Assembly: GCF_019391655.1 (NCBI RefSeq)
Contig: NZ_JAHXPQ010000005.1
Coordinates: forward strand, 1-64,000
Direction: 5' to 3'
DNA from: Mucilaginibacter rivuli
GTDB taxonomy: Bacteria; Bacteroidota; Bacteroidia; Sphingobacteriales; Sphingobacteriaceae
Length of the DNA: 64,000 bases
Shown: piece by piece, positions 42,866 through 53,193 of the stretch
Layout: the number at the start of each line of letters is the position of its first letter
Numbering within the stretch: position 1 is the first letter of the stretch
Notes under the pieces: generated by a model
The model's input: the letters and a program-made list of their open reading frames with translations, nothing else
Told to the model about the DNA's origin: nothing
The model's database searches: none
Position numbers and translations under genes: made by a program

Positions 42866-43182
42866 TTTTGCTGATAAGGTTTAAGGTACTAATCTATTTA
42901 AAAAAATTAATTTATTGGTGTGATATGCTCCGAACAGCCTGATGATTAATTAATTTATCATGATAAGCACATTTCATAAACATATTGGCAAGCTTTTATT
43001 TGTTAAATAGTAAAAATAATAACCATAGCCATAAAATAAACTTTTGGCTACAGCGGCATTAAATTCAAATACTAAAAAGCGGCTTCGAAATCAGGAAATT
43101 AAATTTGGTAATTTACTTGTTCTGCTTATTTTTACCATTCTATCAAAAATTATAAACCAATTTTTTAGTCTAAACGCGTTAT
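42866..43182. other. Divergent intergenic region before hppA
   Basis: About 317 AT-rich bases between the permease and hppA starts. No plausible gene. The hppA promoter (43104-43134) is the only element recognised. Confidence 0.6.
43104..43134 (+). promoter_or_regulatory. hppA promoter
   Basis: TTTG at 43104-43107, a 19-base spacer, and TATTTTTA at 43127-43134, one base from the TAnnTTTG consensus. Predicts a leader of roughly 43 bases. Confidence 0.6.
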
Positions 43183-45432
43183 ATGGATTTTTTGAACACC
43201 TACTTAATTTATTTAATTCCTGTATTTGGCCTTGTCGGGATTTTAGTGATGCTGATCAAATCGGCATGGGTAACAAAGCAAGATGCAGGTGATGGCAACA
43301 TGACCGAACTATCTGGCTATATTGCCGATGGAGCAATGGCTTTTTTGCGTGCCGAATGGAAAGTATTAGGCTACTTTGTTGCCTTGGCAGCTATATTACT
43401 GGCATGGTCGGGTACAACGGTACATACGTCAAGCCCAATTATCGCGGTGTCATTTTTGGTTGGCGCATTCCTCTCAGCCTTCGCAGGATATTTAGGTATG
43501 CGTATCGCAACAAAATCAAATGTACGCACCACACAGGCCGCTAAAACCAGCTTAGCACAAGCTTTAAAAGTATCGTTTACCGGTGGTACCGTAATGGGCC
43601 TTGGTGTTGCCGGCCTGGCGGTTATTGGTTTGGGATCGTTGTTTATTGTTTTTTATACCATATATGTTAAAAACACGGGTGGCGATGTAAATGGCGAGGC
43701 CATGGCCAAAGCGCTTGATGTTTTGGCAGGGTTCTCTTTAGGTGCCGAGTCTATCGCGTTGTTTGCCCGTGTGGGTGGCGGTATCTATACCAAAGCTGCC
43801 GATGTAGGCGCCGATCTTGTAGGTAAAGTTGAAGCAGGTATCCCCGAAGATGATGTGCGTAACCCTGCCACCATTGCCGATAACGTAGGTGATAACGTGG
43901 GCGACGTAGCAGGTATGGGTGCCGACTTATTTGGCTCATACGTAGCAACAATGCTGGCTACTATGGTTTTGGGTCGCGAGATCATTTCTCCTGATGCTTT
44001 TGGCGGCATTGCCCCGGTATTGCTACCCATGGTAATTGCAGGCTTAGGCCTAATATTCTCGATAGCCGGTGCAGCTATGGTTCGCATCAAAAAAGAAACC
44101 GACAGCGTACAGAATGCCTTGAACATTGGTAACTGGGCATCTATTGTGTTAACAGCCATTGCAACATATTTTGTAGTACAATGGATGTTGCCTGCAGGCG
44201 AGTTCCACATGTCGCGCGATATGGCGAATGGGGTGTTGAAAGTTGGTTCATCGCACTTTACTAAAGACGGTGTTTTTGCCGCCATCCTTGTAGGCTTGGC
44301 TGTAGGCACCCTAATGTCTATCATTACAGAATACTATACCGCTATGGGTAAACGCCCCGTGCTGAGCATTATACGTCAGTCATCAACCGGGCATGCTACT
44401 AATATCATTGGTGGTTTAGCTATCGGCATGGAATCAACCGTGTTGCCTATCATTGTATTAGCGGCAGGTATTTATGGCTCGTACTATTTTGCAGGGTTAT
44501 ACGGTGTGGCTATAGCCGCGGCAGGTATGATGGCTACTACAGCCATGCAATTAGCTATTGACGCCTTTGGCCCTATCGCGGATAACGCCGGCGGCATTGC
44601 CGAAATGAGCGGTTTACCTCCGGAAGTGCGTGAGCGTACAGATAACCTGGATGCCGTAGGTAATACAACCGCTGCAACAGGTAAGGGTTTTGCTATCGCG
44701 TCGGCAGCATTAACCGCGCTGGCATTATTCGCGGCCTTTGTAGGTGTAGCGGGTATTGAGCACATTGATATTTATAAAGCCGATGTGTTAGCCGGTTTAT
44801 TTGTTGGGGGTATGATACCATTCATCTTCTCGGCATTGTGTATCTCGGCAGTGGGCCGTGCAGCCATGTCAATGGTAGAAGAAGTTCGCCGCCAGTTTCG
44901 CGAGATACCGGGCATTATGGAATACAAAGCTAAACCTGAATATGAAAAATGTGTGGCCATATCAACCCAGGCATCTATCCGTGAAATGGTTGCGCCTGGT
45001 TTGATCGCGTTAATTACTCCAATCATCATCGGTTTCGCATTCGGACCAGAAGTATTGGGTGGTTTGTTAGCCGGTGTTACCGTATCGGGCGTGTTGATGG
45101 GTATTTTCCAAAGCAATGCCGGCGGTGCATGGGATAATGCTAAAAAATCATTTGAGAAAGGTGTAGAGATAAACGGCGAGATGTACTACAAAAAATCAGA
45201 GCCGCACAAAGCATCGGTAACAGGTGATACCGTTGGCGATCCGTTTAAAGATACTTCGGGCCCGTCAATGAACATCCTCATCAAGTTGATGTCTATTGTA
45301 TCATTGGTTATCGCACCACACTTAAACAGTAACAAAATACCACCGGCCGCGGTTTCAACAAAACCTGCAGTTAAAGTAATAAAAGTGAGCGCTGCTGTAA
45401 TTACAAAATCAAATACTGTAAAATATCAATAA
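43183..45432 (+). CDS. hppA: Membrane-bound pyrophosphatase (ion-pumping)
   Basis: 749 residues with about 16 membrane helices. The PPi-binding loop DVGADLVGK is at 207-215, followed by EDDVRNPATIADNVGDNVGD and the loops GPIADNAGGIAEMS and DNAKKSFEKG. GNTTAATGKG has Ala and Gly at the positions that separate K+-dependent from K+-independent enzymes, so a K+-dependent pump (H+, Na+ or both) is expected. The last 40 residues are a Val/Lys-rich tail. Recycles PPi and energises the membrane. Confidence 0.96.
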   Translation: MDFLNTYLIYLIPVFGLVGILVMLIKSAWVTKQDAGDGNMTELSGYIADGAMAFLRAEWKVLGYFVALAAILLAWSGTTVHTSSPIIAVSFLVGAFLSAFAGYLGMRIATKSNVRTTQAAKTSLAQALKVSFTGGTVMGLGVAGLAVIGLGSLFIVFYTIYVKNTGGDVNGEAMAKALDVLAGFSLGAESIALFARVGGGIYTKAADVGADLVGKVEAGIPEDDVRNPATIADNVGDNVGDVAGMGADLFGSYVATMLATMVLGREIISPDAFGGIAPVLLPMVIAGLGLIFSIAGAAMVRIKKETDSVQNALNIGNWASIVLTAIATYFVVQWMLPAGEFHMSRDMANGVLKVGSSHFTKDGVFAAILVGLAVGTLMSIITEYYTAMGKRPVLSIIRQSSTGHATNIIGGLAIGMESTVLPIIVLAAGIYGSYYFAGLYGVAIAAAGMMATTAMQLAIDAFGPIADNAGGIAEMSGLPPEVRERTDNLDAVGNTTAATGKGFAIASAALTALALFAAFVGVAGIEHIDIYKADVLAGLFVGGMIPFIFSALCISAVGRAAMSMVEEVRRQFREIPGIMEYKAKPEYEKCVAISTQASIREMVAPGLIALITPIIIGFAFGPEVLGGLLAGVTVSGVLMGIFQSNAGGAWDNAKKSFEKGVEINGEMYYKKSEPHKASVTGDTVGDPFKDTSGPSMNILIKLMSIVSLVIAPHLNSNKIPPAAVSTKPAVKVIKVSAAVITKSNTVKYQ

Positions 45433-45451
45433 AACTATTCAAATTGTTACC

Positions 45452-45484
45452 AAAAAGGGATTCCAGTAATGTTATCCCTTTTTT
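45452..45484 (+). terminator. Terminator of hppA
   Basis: AAAAAGGGAT is mirrored by ATCCCTTTTT with a T-run, 19 bases after the hppA stop. Confidence 0.8.
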
Positions 45485-45546
45485 AATTTAACGTAAATTG
45501 ATTATGTTTGGAGAAGACATTAAAACTAAACAACACATACTGACTG

Positions 45547-47103
45547 ATGAATTTATTTATTAAGAAACCTATTGCCCAATTAATGGCCGCCGCCGCGGAG
45601 GGTGAAAAAACGTTAAAACGTACACTCGGCGTTGGATCGCTTATCGCGTTGGGTATTGGAGCCATTATCGGCGCCGGTATTTTTGTACGAACGGCAGCTG
45701 CCGCAGGAGAACACGCCGGACCTGCTGTAACCATCTCATTCCTTATTGCTGCTGCAGGTTGTGCCCTTGCAGGGTTATGCTATGCAGAGTTTGCCAGTAT
45801 GATTCCCATTGCCGGATCTGCATATACCTATTCTTACACCACCATGGGCGAATTTATTGCCTGGATCATCGGTTGGGATTTGGTGTTGGAATACGCTTTG
45901 GGTGCTGCTACCGTAGCTATCGGCTGGTCGCAATACTTCAATAATTTTCTCGAAACGTTTTTTAACTGCCACATACCTTTCGCCTGGTCGCACTCACCTT
46001 TCGAAGTATCCACCACTACTACCGGTATGTATGCTTTGGAGCACGGCACCCGTGGTATAGTTAACCTGCCTGCTATATTTATCTTATTAATGATCACGCT
46101 GTTGCTGATTAAAGGTACTGCAGAATCGGCTATTGTAAATAACGTTATTGTTATCATCAAGGTAGCTATCGTAGTAATGATCATCGCATTAGGTTGGGGC
46201 TTTATCAATCCTGCAAATCACACGCCATACATGATCCCGGAAAACGCCGGTGATGTGAAAACCAATACCGGTATTGTACATTACTCGGGCCTGTTCAATC
46301 ACGGTTGGCTGGGTGTATTACGTGGCGCAAGTGTGGTATTCTTCGCATTTATTGGTTTTGATGCTGTATCCACCGCAGCACAGGAAGCTAAGAACCCGCA
46401 AAAAGATATGCCAAAAGGCATTTTGATATCGCTGGCATTTTGTACCATATTGTACATCCTGTTCTCGCACGTATTAACCGGTTTAGCACCTTATAAAGAG
46501 TTTTTAGTTCAGGGTAAAGAAGCATCTGTAACTTACGCCATCAATACGTTTATGACAGGCTACGGCTGGTTAGCTAAATTAGTTACTGTGGCTATCCTTG
46601 CAGGTTTTTCATCAGTTATCCTGGTGATGTTGCTTGGCCAGACACGTGTATTCTATACTATGAGTACAGACGGTTTGGTTCCACCGATATTCTCAAAACT
46701 GCATCCTAAATTCCGTACACCATACAAATCACAATGGTTGTTCTTTGTCATGGTATCGGCATTCGCAGGCTTTATACCCGACAGTATTGTTGGTGATATG
46801 GTAAGTATCGGAACCCTGTTCGCATTTGTACTGGTTTGTTTAGGTATAATGATCTTACGTAAAACCGACCCTAACCTGGTTCGTCCGTTCCAAACACCTT
46901 TATACCAAATTGTTTGTCCGCTTGGTGCATTGATATGCCTTGCCATGATGGGCAGCGAGGGAACTGAAAACTGGTTACGCCTATTTATCTGGATGGCTAT
47001 TGGTATGGCTGTTTACTTTGGCTATAGCATTAAGCACTCGCATGTAAGGCACGGTAAGCCGGCAGATGCGAACGATCCGCCAAACCCTAAATTTGTCGAA
47101 TAA
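45547..47103 (+). CDS. APC family amino acid permease (CAT/YfnA-like)
   Basis: 518 residues, about 12-14 membrane helices. The first helix GVGSLIALGIGAIIGAGIFV has the APC glycine motif; SFLIAAAGCALAGLCYAEFA and GFDAVSTAAQEAKNPQKDMP are typical of the cationic amino acid transporter branch, where the latter follows helix 6. A basic amino acid substrate is possible but unproven. Single gene, ended by a strong bidirectional terminator. Confidence 0.92.
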   Translation: MNLFIKKPIAQLMAAAAEGEKTLKRTLGVGSLIALGIGAIIGAGIFVRTAAAAGEHAGPAVTISFLIAAAGCALAGLCYAEFASMIPIAGSAYTYSYTTMGEFIAWIIGWDLVLEYALGAATVAIGWSQYFNNFLETFFNCHIPFAWSHSPFEVSTTTTGMYALEHGTRGIVNLPAIFILLMITLLLIKGTAESAIVNNVIVIIKVAIVVMIIALGWGFINPANHTPYMIPENAGDVKTNTGIVHYSGLFNHGWLGVLRGASVVFFAFIGFDAVSTAAQEAKNPQKDMPKGILISLAFCTILYILFSHVLTGLAPYKEFLVQGKEASVTYAINTFMTGYGWLAKLVTVAILAGFSSVILVMLLGQTRVFYTMSTDGLVPPIFSKLHPKFRTPYKSQWLFFVMVSAFAGFIPDSIVGDMVSIGTLFAFVLVCLGIMILRKTDPNLVRPFQTPLYQIVCPLGALICLAMMGSEGTENWLRLFIWMAIGMAVYFGYSIKHSHVRHGKPADANDPPNPKFVE

Positions 47104-47110
47104 TAATAAT

Positions 47111-47162
47111 CCGTAAAAAAGAAGGCCTCGTGATTTTTGTCACGAGGCCTTCTTTTTTACGG
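47111..47162. terminator. Bidirectional terminator, perfect 23-bp arms
   Basis: The arms 47111-47133 and 47140-47162 pair perfectly (core GAAGGCCTCGTGA / TCACGAGGCCTTC with A and T runs outside). It serves the convergent permease and DUF6265-like genes. Confidence 0.95.
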
Positions 47163-47169
47163 GCCAATT

Positions 47170-47640
47170 TTATTTAACCCGTTTATAATAAAAATCCTGT
47201 TTTACCAATTTGCCGTTTATCTGTCCGTCAATCCAGGCATGTACCGAATCTTGCGATACCAGTTTGTAAACAACTCTTTGCGGAAAATCATGGGTAGGAT
47301 TTGAAAATATGAACTCGTTATTTATAGAGCTCACCAGCTTAAACGAAACAGCTTTACCATCATTTTGATTATTAACCGTAGGGATGTAATATATGCTATC
47401 ATCCTGTTGTATCAATTGTACTTTTTCTTCCATCAGGGTATCTGTTCCGGTAATCCTAAAGCCCTGCCCCTGCATTTCGTTTTTACTTATTTTCTTCCAG
47501 CGCTCGCATATATAACCTTTCCTGGTTTTCATTTGCCAGGTGCCACCTTCAAGCAGGTAAAATGAACTAAATGTTGTGGTTTGTTGTACATATATAAAAA
47601 TGCACACCAGCAACGCAATAAAAACAGCAGCCTTTTTCAT
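47170..47640 (-). CDS. DUF6265-like exported protein
   Basis: 156 residues from MKKAAVFIALL. The N-terminal hydrophobic stretch is a signal peptide or anchor. The body, with LLEGGTWQMKTRKGYICERW and FIFSNPTHDFPQRVVYKLV, looks like a small lipocalin-like beta-barrel of the DUF6265 kind; family membership is from memory. Function unknown. A start five codons upstream is possible but adds nothing to the signal. Confidence 0.7.
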   Translation of the reverse strand: MKKAAVFIALLVCIFIYVQQTTTFSSFYLLEGGTWQMKTRKGYICERWKKISKNEMQGQGFRITGTDTLMEEKVQLIQQDDSIYYIPTVNNQNDGKAVSFKLVSSINNEFIFSNPTHDFPQRVVYKLVSQDSVHAWIDGQINGKLVKQDFYYKRVK

Positions 47641-47693
47641 AATCGTCAGTATCAAATGTTATGTAAATATAATAATATCTATTATTTACACAT

Positions 47694-47728
47694 GTTGCCA
47701 TCTGCTCTTTATTTGTGTAGCTTTACTT
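47694..47728 (+). promoter_or_regulatory. Candidate marC promoter
   Basis: A TTG near 47695, a spacer of about 20 bases and TAGCTTTA, one base from TAnnTTTG, 20-odd bases before ATG 47749. It supports that start against in-frame upstream Met codons. Confidence 0.45.
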
Positions 47729-47748
47729 TAATCAACGTAAAAAACAAC

Positions 47749-48339
47749 ATGACCTTTTTACAAGCTTTCGATCTGAAGGAAATCACCTCGGTTACGCTTA
47801 TCCTGTTCGCTATTATCGATGTGGTGGGTACTGTACCCGTAATTATCGAATTAAAGCGTAAGGCGGGTCGTATTGATGCAGAGCGGGCATCATTGGCGGT
47901 GTTGTTACTAATGGTGGTATTCTTGTTTTTAGGGAATCAGCTATTAAGCATTATTGGGTTGGATATTGCATCCTTTGCCATCGCCGGTTCATTGGTGATC
48001 TTCTTCATCGCCCTCGAAATGATATTGGGACACAAATTTTTTAAAGAAGAAGCATCTACCGATGAGATTACCTCGGTATCTATTGTACCATTAGCCTTTC
48101 CACTTATCGCAGGCGCAGGCACCATGACAACCCTGCTCTCGCTCAAATCACAATATCATACCGAAAACATCATTACCGGCATTGTATTTAATACCTTGTT
48201 TGTTTACCTCGTTCTCAAAAATACGCATCACGTTGAGCGCCTTTTAGGTAAAACCGGGCTCGAGGTTTTAAGGAAAGCTTTTGGCATTATCTTGCTGGCA
48301 ATAGCGATCAAGTTGTTTAGGAGTAATACGGGATTGTAG
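47749..48339 (+). CDS. MarC family integral membrane protein
   Basis: About 196 residues and six membrane helices. It fits the MarC/UPF0056 family: LILFAIIDVVGTVPVIIELK, then IVPLAFPLIAGAGTMTTLL, the conserved P-L-A-x-P-x-x-x-G-P-G-like segment. Members are of unknown function (the early link to antibiotic resistance was not upheld). The start ATG 47749 gives a family-length product. An octamer array follows the stop. Confidence 0.88.
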   Translation: MTFLQAFDLKEITSVTLILFAIIDVVGTVPVIIELKRKAGRIDAERASLAVLLLMVVFLFLGNQLLSIIGLDIASFAIAGSLVIFFIALEMILGHKFFKEEASTDEITSVSIVPLAFPLIAGAGTMTTLLSLKSQYHTENIITGIVFNTLFVYLVLKNTHHVERLLGKTGLEVLRKAFGIILLAIAIKLFRSNTGL

Positions 48340-48379
48340 AATGTGCAAGTGTGCGGATAAGTAAATGTGCAAATGAAAA
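48340..48379. repeat. Octamer tandem array after marC
   Basis: Units AATGTGCA, AGTGTGCG, GATAAGTA and AATGTGCA again in register, starting one base after the marC stop. Confidence 0.55.
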
Positions 48380-48401
48380 AATATCAGCAATAACGTAATT
48401 A

Positions 48402-49565
48402 TTAATTTTTAATCAATCGCGCTACAAACATGGTATCCGCCCTGTGTTCATAGCCTTTCAGCGTTACCTGCTCTTCTAATTTAAAACCTAATTCCTTAAC
48501 CAGAAACTCTACCATATCCTCATTCTCGGCTTTAAAGGCTGAGCAGGTGATATAGATAAGCGGTTTACCCGGCTTTAGGTATTTGATAACATTAGGAACG
48601 ATATTTTGCTGCAGGTTTTTAAACGACTGTATCTTATAATCCTCAAACTGACTGATCATTTCGGGTGTTCGGCCCCAGGTGCCTGAGCCTGAGCAGGGCG
48701 AATCTAATATAATACCGTCAAACTCATAATTATGCAGTTCAGGGTCAGCGGTTTTAGTCAGGTCGAGTATCTTTTTCTGGTATTTACGTAAACCGGCATT
48801 CAGGAAGCGTTCATCAAGGTTAGCCAATATACTTTCGCGGATATCAGATACTACCAGTTTCAAATCAGGCTGCAATTCGTGCAGTAGTAGTGTTTTCCCA
48901 CCCGAAGCGGCACAGGCATCCCACCAATGTTCCCATTTATTGGGCTTAAAGTAATTGGCTGTCTGCTGTGATGACAAGTCCTGCACCTCAAACAAATGCT
49001 GATCGGTAAAGATATTCTCTAACCGTGTGCCATTGGGTAAAGCGAGGCATTGGGGGCTTTCTTCCCTGAAGGTAATATTGGCATCAGTTAATGTAGCCTT
49101 TACCTTGGTTTCAAAGCCTTTCAGGATACGGATATACAGATCGGGCTGGGTGAAGAATGATTTTAAAAATGCTTCTTTATCAATAGATGGCGAAAGCGCA
49201 GCGCTCCAGGGAAAAACATCTTCCAGTTTAAAGTTGGGATAGACCTGCTTTACCATAGCGAGTTTATCATCCAAACTAAAGCTGATACAGGCTTCCCACT
49301 CTGGTTTAAAATGAGCGAGGAAAGAGTTGCTTTGCGTATTACACAAAAACTCAGCAACAAACAGGCGTTCTTCGGGTACAACATCAATAATGGCCTTACC
49401 CAAACGGAAGTAATTATAGATGAGTCGGTTTGCAACACGCCTGTCACTACTGCCCATTTGCTTGTTTAGGCGATAAAAGCCAGGTAAGAACTTCCCTAAT
49501 GGTGAATCGGCACGGTAACCTTCTAAAATACGATGAAAGGTTTTTAATTGATTAAAGGCTTTCAT
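48402..49565 (-). CDS. RsmB/NOP family rRNA cytosine methyltransferase
   Basis: 387 residues. SAM-binding motif CAASGGKTLLL (normally CAAPGGKT), motif IV DSPCSGSGTWGR with one catalytic Cys, and motif VI ITCSAFKAENEDM with the other (normally TCS) define an m5C RNA methyltransferase. The N-terminal helical part resembles the NusB-like domain of RsmB in reduced form. The exact target base is not known. Its start overlaps the stop of the upstream lipoprotein gene (ATGA). Confidence 0.88.
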   Translation of the reverse strand: MKAFNQLKTFHRILEGYRADSPLGKFLPGFYRLNKQMGSSDRRVANRLIYNYFRLGKAIIDVVPEERLFVAEFLCNTQSNSFLAHFKPEWEACISFSLDDKLAMVKQVYPNFKLEDVFPWSAALSPSIDKEAFLKSFFTQPDLYIRILKGFETKVKATLTDANITFREESPQCLALPNGTRLENIFTDQHLFEVQDLSSQQTANYFKPNKWEHWWDACAASGGKTLLLHELQPDLKLVVSDIRESILANLDERFLNAGLRKYQKKILDLTKTADPELHNYEFDGIILDSPCSGSGTWGRTPEMISQFEDYKIQSFKNLQQNIVPNVIKYLKPGKPLIYITCSAFKAENEDMVEFLVKELGFKLEEQVTLKGYEHRADTMFVARLIKN

Positions 49566-50812
49566 TGTATGGGTTTCAAATCAAAGTTTTGGTATTGCAG
49601 CATCCTTACATGTGTATTTATCCACCCGTTACCTTCCGACTTTTTAAAGTTAAAATCGTTAAGTAAACCTGTGTAATTGTTTTGGTCCAGGCGCTTAAAG
49701 GCATTAGGGTTTGTGCTGATCAAGTTACCAAAATAATAGCCTTCATCAAATCCTTTTATCGCGTATTCTGTCGGCTCAATGTGGTAAACCTTTTTGTAGC
49801 TGCGAATGAACGCGGTGATCGCGGCCGATTTATAATCTACCCTATCAGATGTGGTGATGTGCGTTTTAAGATGCTGCAATAACTCAGTCTGTAAAAAGCT
49901 CGCTTTTATCCAATTAGGGTGACCAAAAAGTGTAACAGGGTAGCTTTGCGCAAGTTTTTCGAGCGAACGTAATGTTACCAGCAAAAAGGGCTCATCGGTT
50001 GCGGGTACTATAAATACGTTTTCGGATGATCTGGATAATTGAGGTATCAGCATGTCTAAATTACCCCGGCTTACAACAATAGATATAACAGTGATCCCCT
50101 TTTTACTTAAGGTATCCATCGAACGCGTAAAGGGCAGTATAAACTTATTTTCTTCGCTGTAGCCCGATTTTAGCACGAATACCTTAACCGGTCTGATGCG
50201 TTCTGTAATGTATTTAGCAATATAAACCGCATGATAGGCTAAAGGCGGCATAGCCGTGATGAGATTTGGATCTTTATAATCAGCTGGTGAGGCCGGCGAA
50301 AGTGGTGATACAATGGGTTTTGGATATGCCCCCATAGTAGCCGTAAAGCTTTTCAATATTTCCGGAAAAACCGGACCAACGATCAAATCGCTGCTGCGCA
50401 CCTTTGGGTTAAGCGCAAGGCTATGCCCTTCTGACGCTTCGCCGCGCGAATCGAATACCTGTAATTTATAATTATAGCCCTTAGCAGTAAGCGAATCGAG
50501 TGCCAACTTAAAACCCTGGTAATAATCGGCGGCAAGTGCAGCCTGGTTTAAATTCTGGCTATTGGCCGATGGGCTAAAATCAAGTTTATCCAAATCAAAG
50601 GGCAGCAGCAAAGCGATGTTGCGAACAACCGGTGCAGCAATTACCGGTGGTGTTACAGGCTTTACGGGCTTGGTTTCCACCACCGGCTTAGGCAAGGGTT
50701 TAACTGTCTGGGTGATCTTTGGCGAACAAGCACCAATAACCACACAGATCAATACACTCAAATACCATTTATTCCCACTCGATTGTAGCCGGTGGCTTAG
50801 AGCTGATATCAT
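49562..50812 (-). CDS. Periplasmic-binding-protein-like lipoprotein
   Basis: 416 residues: signal with lipobox VIGAC (lipid Cys near 29), a Lys/Pro/Val linker, and a type 1 periplasmic binding fold ([13 protein letters not shown] ... [14 protein letters not shown] ... [13 protein letters not shown]). It resembles Leu/Ile/Val-binding and LpoA-type proteins. No ABC permease is nearby, so transport is unlikely; a role in the cell envelope is possible. The ATG start lies 44 bases inside the guaA 3' end; no shorter ATG start gives a full signal peptide. Part of the operon guaA - this gene - RsmB-like. Confidence 0.78.
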   Translation of the reverse strand: MISALSHRLQSSGNKWYLSVLICVVIGACSPKITQTVKPLPKPVVETKPVKPVTPPVIAAPVVRNIALLLPFDLDKLDFSPSANSQNLNQAALAADYYQGFKLALDSLTAKGYNYKLQVFDSRGEASEGHSLALNPKVRSSDLIVGPVFPEILKSFTATMGAYPKPIVSPLSPASPADYKDPNLITAMPPLAYHAVYIAKYITERIRPVKVFVLKSGYSEENKFILPFTRSMDTLSKKGITVISIVVSRGNLDMLIPQLSRSSENVFIVPATDEPFLLVTLRSLEKLAQSYPVTLFGHPNWIKASFLQTELLQHLKTHITTSDRVDYKSAAITAFIRSYKKVYHIEPTEYAIKGFDEGYYFGNLISTNPNAFKRLDQNNYTGLLNDFNFKKSEGNGWINTHVRMLQYQNFDLKPIQ

Positions 50813-52298
50813 AAACTACGCGGTTAATGCCTTTAACATTGTTAATGATCTCGTTTGATATTTTGGCCAGCACATCATAAGGTAAATGGCACCAATCGGC
50901 CGTCATACCATCTAATGATTCTACCGCGCGTAAGCAAACCACATTTTCGTAGGTGCGCTCATCGCCCATTACCCCTACCGATTGTACAGGTAAGTATATA
51001 GTACCCGCTTGCCAAACCTTATCGTACAACCCGGCACTCTTTAAATTGTTTATATATATCGCATCAGCTTCTTGTAAAATGGCAACTTTCTCGGGCGTAA
51101 CATCGCCAAGTATGCGGATAGCTAATCCCGGGCCGGGGAAAGGGTGCCGCCCCAGTATGTTCGGGTCTATTTTTAAACTGCGGCCTACTTTACGTACTTC
51201 GTCTTTAAACAAAGTTTTAAGCGGCTCAACCACTTTCAGTTTCATAAAATCGGGCAAACCGCCAACGTTATGGTGCGATTTTATGGTTGCCGATGGCCCT
51301 TTAACTGAAATCGACTCGATCACATCGGGATAAATTGTACCCTGCCCTAACCATTTTACATCGGTTAGCTGGTTAGCTTCATCGTCAAATACTTCAATAA
51401 ATACGCGGCCAATAGCTTTGCGTTTCTTTTCAGGATCAGACAACCCTGCTAAAGCATCGTAAAATCTTTGTTTAGCATCAACCCCTTTTACGTTAAGGCC
51501 CATGTGTTGGTATGAATCCAATACCGATTGAAACTCATCTTTACGGAGCAAGCCATTATCAACAAATATGCAATGCAGATTTTTACCGATGGCGTGGTGC
51601 AGCAATACGGCTGCAACCGATGAATCGACACCGCCGGATAAACCTAATACTACTTTATCATCACCTAATTGGGCTTTCAGTTCGGCAATTGTTGTTTCTA
51701 CGAATGAGTCGGGTGTCCAATCCTGTACGCAGTGGCAAATATCAACCAAAAAGTTTTGCAGCAATTGTTTACCATCGGTACTGTGCGTTACCTCCGGGTG
51801 AAACTGGATACCGTATGTTTTTGAGCCGGTAACCTGGTAAGCGGCAACACGTACCGAATCTGTACTGGCTATTACTTCAAAATCATCCGCTATGCTTACA
51901 ATGGTATCGGCGTGCGACATCCATACCTGCGAGTTTGCAGGCACATCCTTAAACAATGGGTTAAAGGGCTTTATGTATTGCAAATTTGCACGGCCATATT
52001 CGCGGGTACTTGATGCCTGTACCTCGCCACCATTAAAGTGTGCCAGGTATTGCGCGCCATAGCAAACTGCCAAAATAGGGAATTGATCCTTATAGCGTTT
52101 GTAATCAAAATGCGGTGCATCGGCCTGCCGTACCGAATACGGACTACCTGAAAGGATAATACCTTTTACGGTTTCGTCAAACTCAGGAACGTTATTGAAT
52201 GGATGGATCTCGCAGTAAATATTGAGTTCTCTTACTCTCCGGGCAATGAGTTGCGTGAATTGCGACCCGAAGTCAAGAATGATGATTTTTTCTTGCAT
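50769..52298 (-). CDS. guaA: GMP synthase (glutamine-hydrolysing)
   Basis: About 509 residues. The N-terminal class I amidotransferase has the catalytic Cys in [14 protein letters not shown] and the His-Glu pair in [11 protein letters not shown]; the ATP-PPase domain carries the P-loop SGGVDSS, and the C-terminal dimer part ends PPATIEWE, as in all GuaA. It aminates XMP to GMP. The ATG at 52298 is preferred to the TTG at 52304, because the TTG is part of the -7 element TATCTTTG. The mRNA may therefore be leaderless. Confidence 0.97.
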   Translation of the reverse strand: MQEKIIILDFGSQFTQLIARRVRELNIYCEIHPFNNVPEFDETVKGIILSGSPYSVRQADAPHFDYKRYKDQFPILAVCYGAQYLAHFNGGEVQASSTREYGRANLQYIKPFNPLFKDVPANSQVWMSHADTIVSIADDFEVIASTDSVRVAAYQVTGSKTYGIQFHPEVTHSTDGKQLLQNFLVDICHCVQDWTPDSFVETTIAELKAQLGDDKVVLGLSGGVDSSVAAVLLHHAIGKNLHCIFVDNGLLRKDEFQSVLDSYQHMGLNVKGVDAKQRFYDALAGLSDPEKKRKAIGRVFIEVFDDEANQLTDVKWLGQGTIYPDVIESISVKGPSATIKSHHNVGGLPDFMKLKVVEPLKTLFKDEVRKVGRSLKIDPNILGRHPFPGPGLAIRILGDVTPEKVAILQEADAIYINNLKSAGLYDKVWQAGTIYLPVQSVGVMGDERTYENVVCLRAVESLDGMTADWCHLPYDVLAKISNEIINNVKGINRVVYDISSKPPATIEWE

Positions 52299-52301
52299 GG
52301 G

Positions 52302-52309
52302 CAAAGATA
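52302..52309 (-). promoter_or_regulatory. -7 element directly before guaA
   Basis: On the minus strand TATCTTTG is followed by CCC and the guaA ATG, so transcription should begin at or inside the start codon. Confidence 0.55.
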
Positions 52310-52377
52310 GTTTTTTGAACGGAAAGGGAAAAGAGAAGTTATCAAGGTGGGGAATGTTGATAAGGTTGTATCCTCTC

Positions 52378-53160
52378 CTACTTTACCAGCACCACATTAA
52401 ACTCCTGGAGCACTACGGTATCGGCTGTTTTTAAACCATTGTTACCAATTCCGCTAAATTTATTGTTTATAATAAAGCCGGTACTACTCGTCCCGGTTAC
52501 ACCCGGAGCAGTAAGATCGACAGCCACTGTCCCACATATTAAAGGATAAAGTAGCGTAGCCCCGCTTTGTGTTGCGTAATAATCGGTCAGGTAGTTGCGT
52601 ACAGTAAAGCTAAAGGGGTTACCACCCTGACCGGGGGAAAATAACATGTCGTAGGTGGGTGTATATTTGCCAAGGCTCTTTTTAAAATTATATAAAAAAA
52701 GAGGATCGTTGCCGGACAAGGGATCAATGATAGAGTCGGTTGTTGTCATCCTGATATCGCTGCCCGTAAATTTTGTTTTTGTTGAAATATAACCGCCTCC
52801 CATGATTAAAGCAGCGGTACCGGCACCCAGTTGAATAGAGAAGTCGCCCTGTTTGTTAGGCCCGTTATAACCATTTAAATAAGTACTTCCACTACCACCG
52901 CCTGTAAAATAGCGCCTGGCAAACCTGCCTATAATGGCAGTATCTAATATTTCGCCCGATTTTGAAAATACCCGCACCGGGCCGGTATTGTACATTGTTG
53001 ATGTATGATAAGTAGTTCCGTTAGTTACCCCGCCGGTTCCGGTGCTTGTTCCGTTACCTGTACTACTGCCGGGAACGATACTGTAACCCGGTATTTTTTT
53101 ACACGAAGCCCAAATTAGCGAACCAATAATAATGAGTAACAGGGGGTACTTGTATTTCAT
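52378..53160 (-). CDS. Hypothetical lipoprotein
   Basis: 260 residues. The signal peptide ends in a lipobox-like LIWASC (Cys20), followed by [11 protein letters not shown] and a Gly/Ser/Thr-rich linker (about 30-55). The rest is rich in beta-forming residues and Gly/Thr, with no catalytic motif I can recognise. It lies 33 bases after the hydroxylase gene on the same strand and is probably the last gene of that operon. Exposed on the cell surface or in the periplasm. Function unknown. Confidence 0.7.
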   Translation of the reverse strand: MKYKYPLLLIIIGSLIWASCKKIPGYSIVPGSSTGNGTSTGTGGVTNGTTYHTSTMYNTGPVRVFSKSGEILDTAIIGRFARRYFTGGGSGSTYLNGYNGPNKQGDFSIQLGAGTAALIMGGGYISTKTKFTGSDIRMTTTDSIIDPLSGNDPLFLYNFKKSLGKYTPTYDMLFSPGQGGNPFSFTVRNYLTDYYATQSGATLLYPLICGTVAVDLTAPGVTGTSSTGFIINNKFSGIGNNGLKTADTVVLQEFNVVLVK

Positions 53161-53193
53161 AACATCATATTTATGTTTAAATATAAATATAAT

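Noticed and set aside
43044..43292. Short plus-strand frame in the hppA upstream region.
   Set aside because: It overlaps the hppA promoter and start and shows no domain.
52336..52367. Octamer array upstream of guaA (AAGTTATC, GAATGTTG, ATAAGGTT).
   Set aside because: The period is suggestive but the units differ too much to claim by eye.
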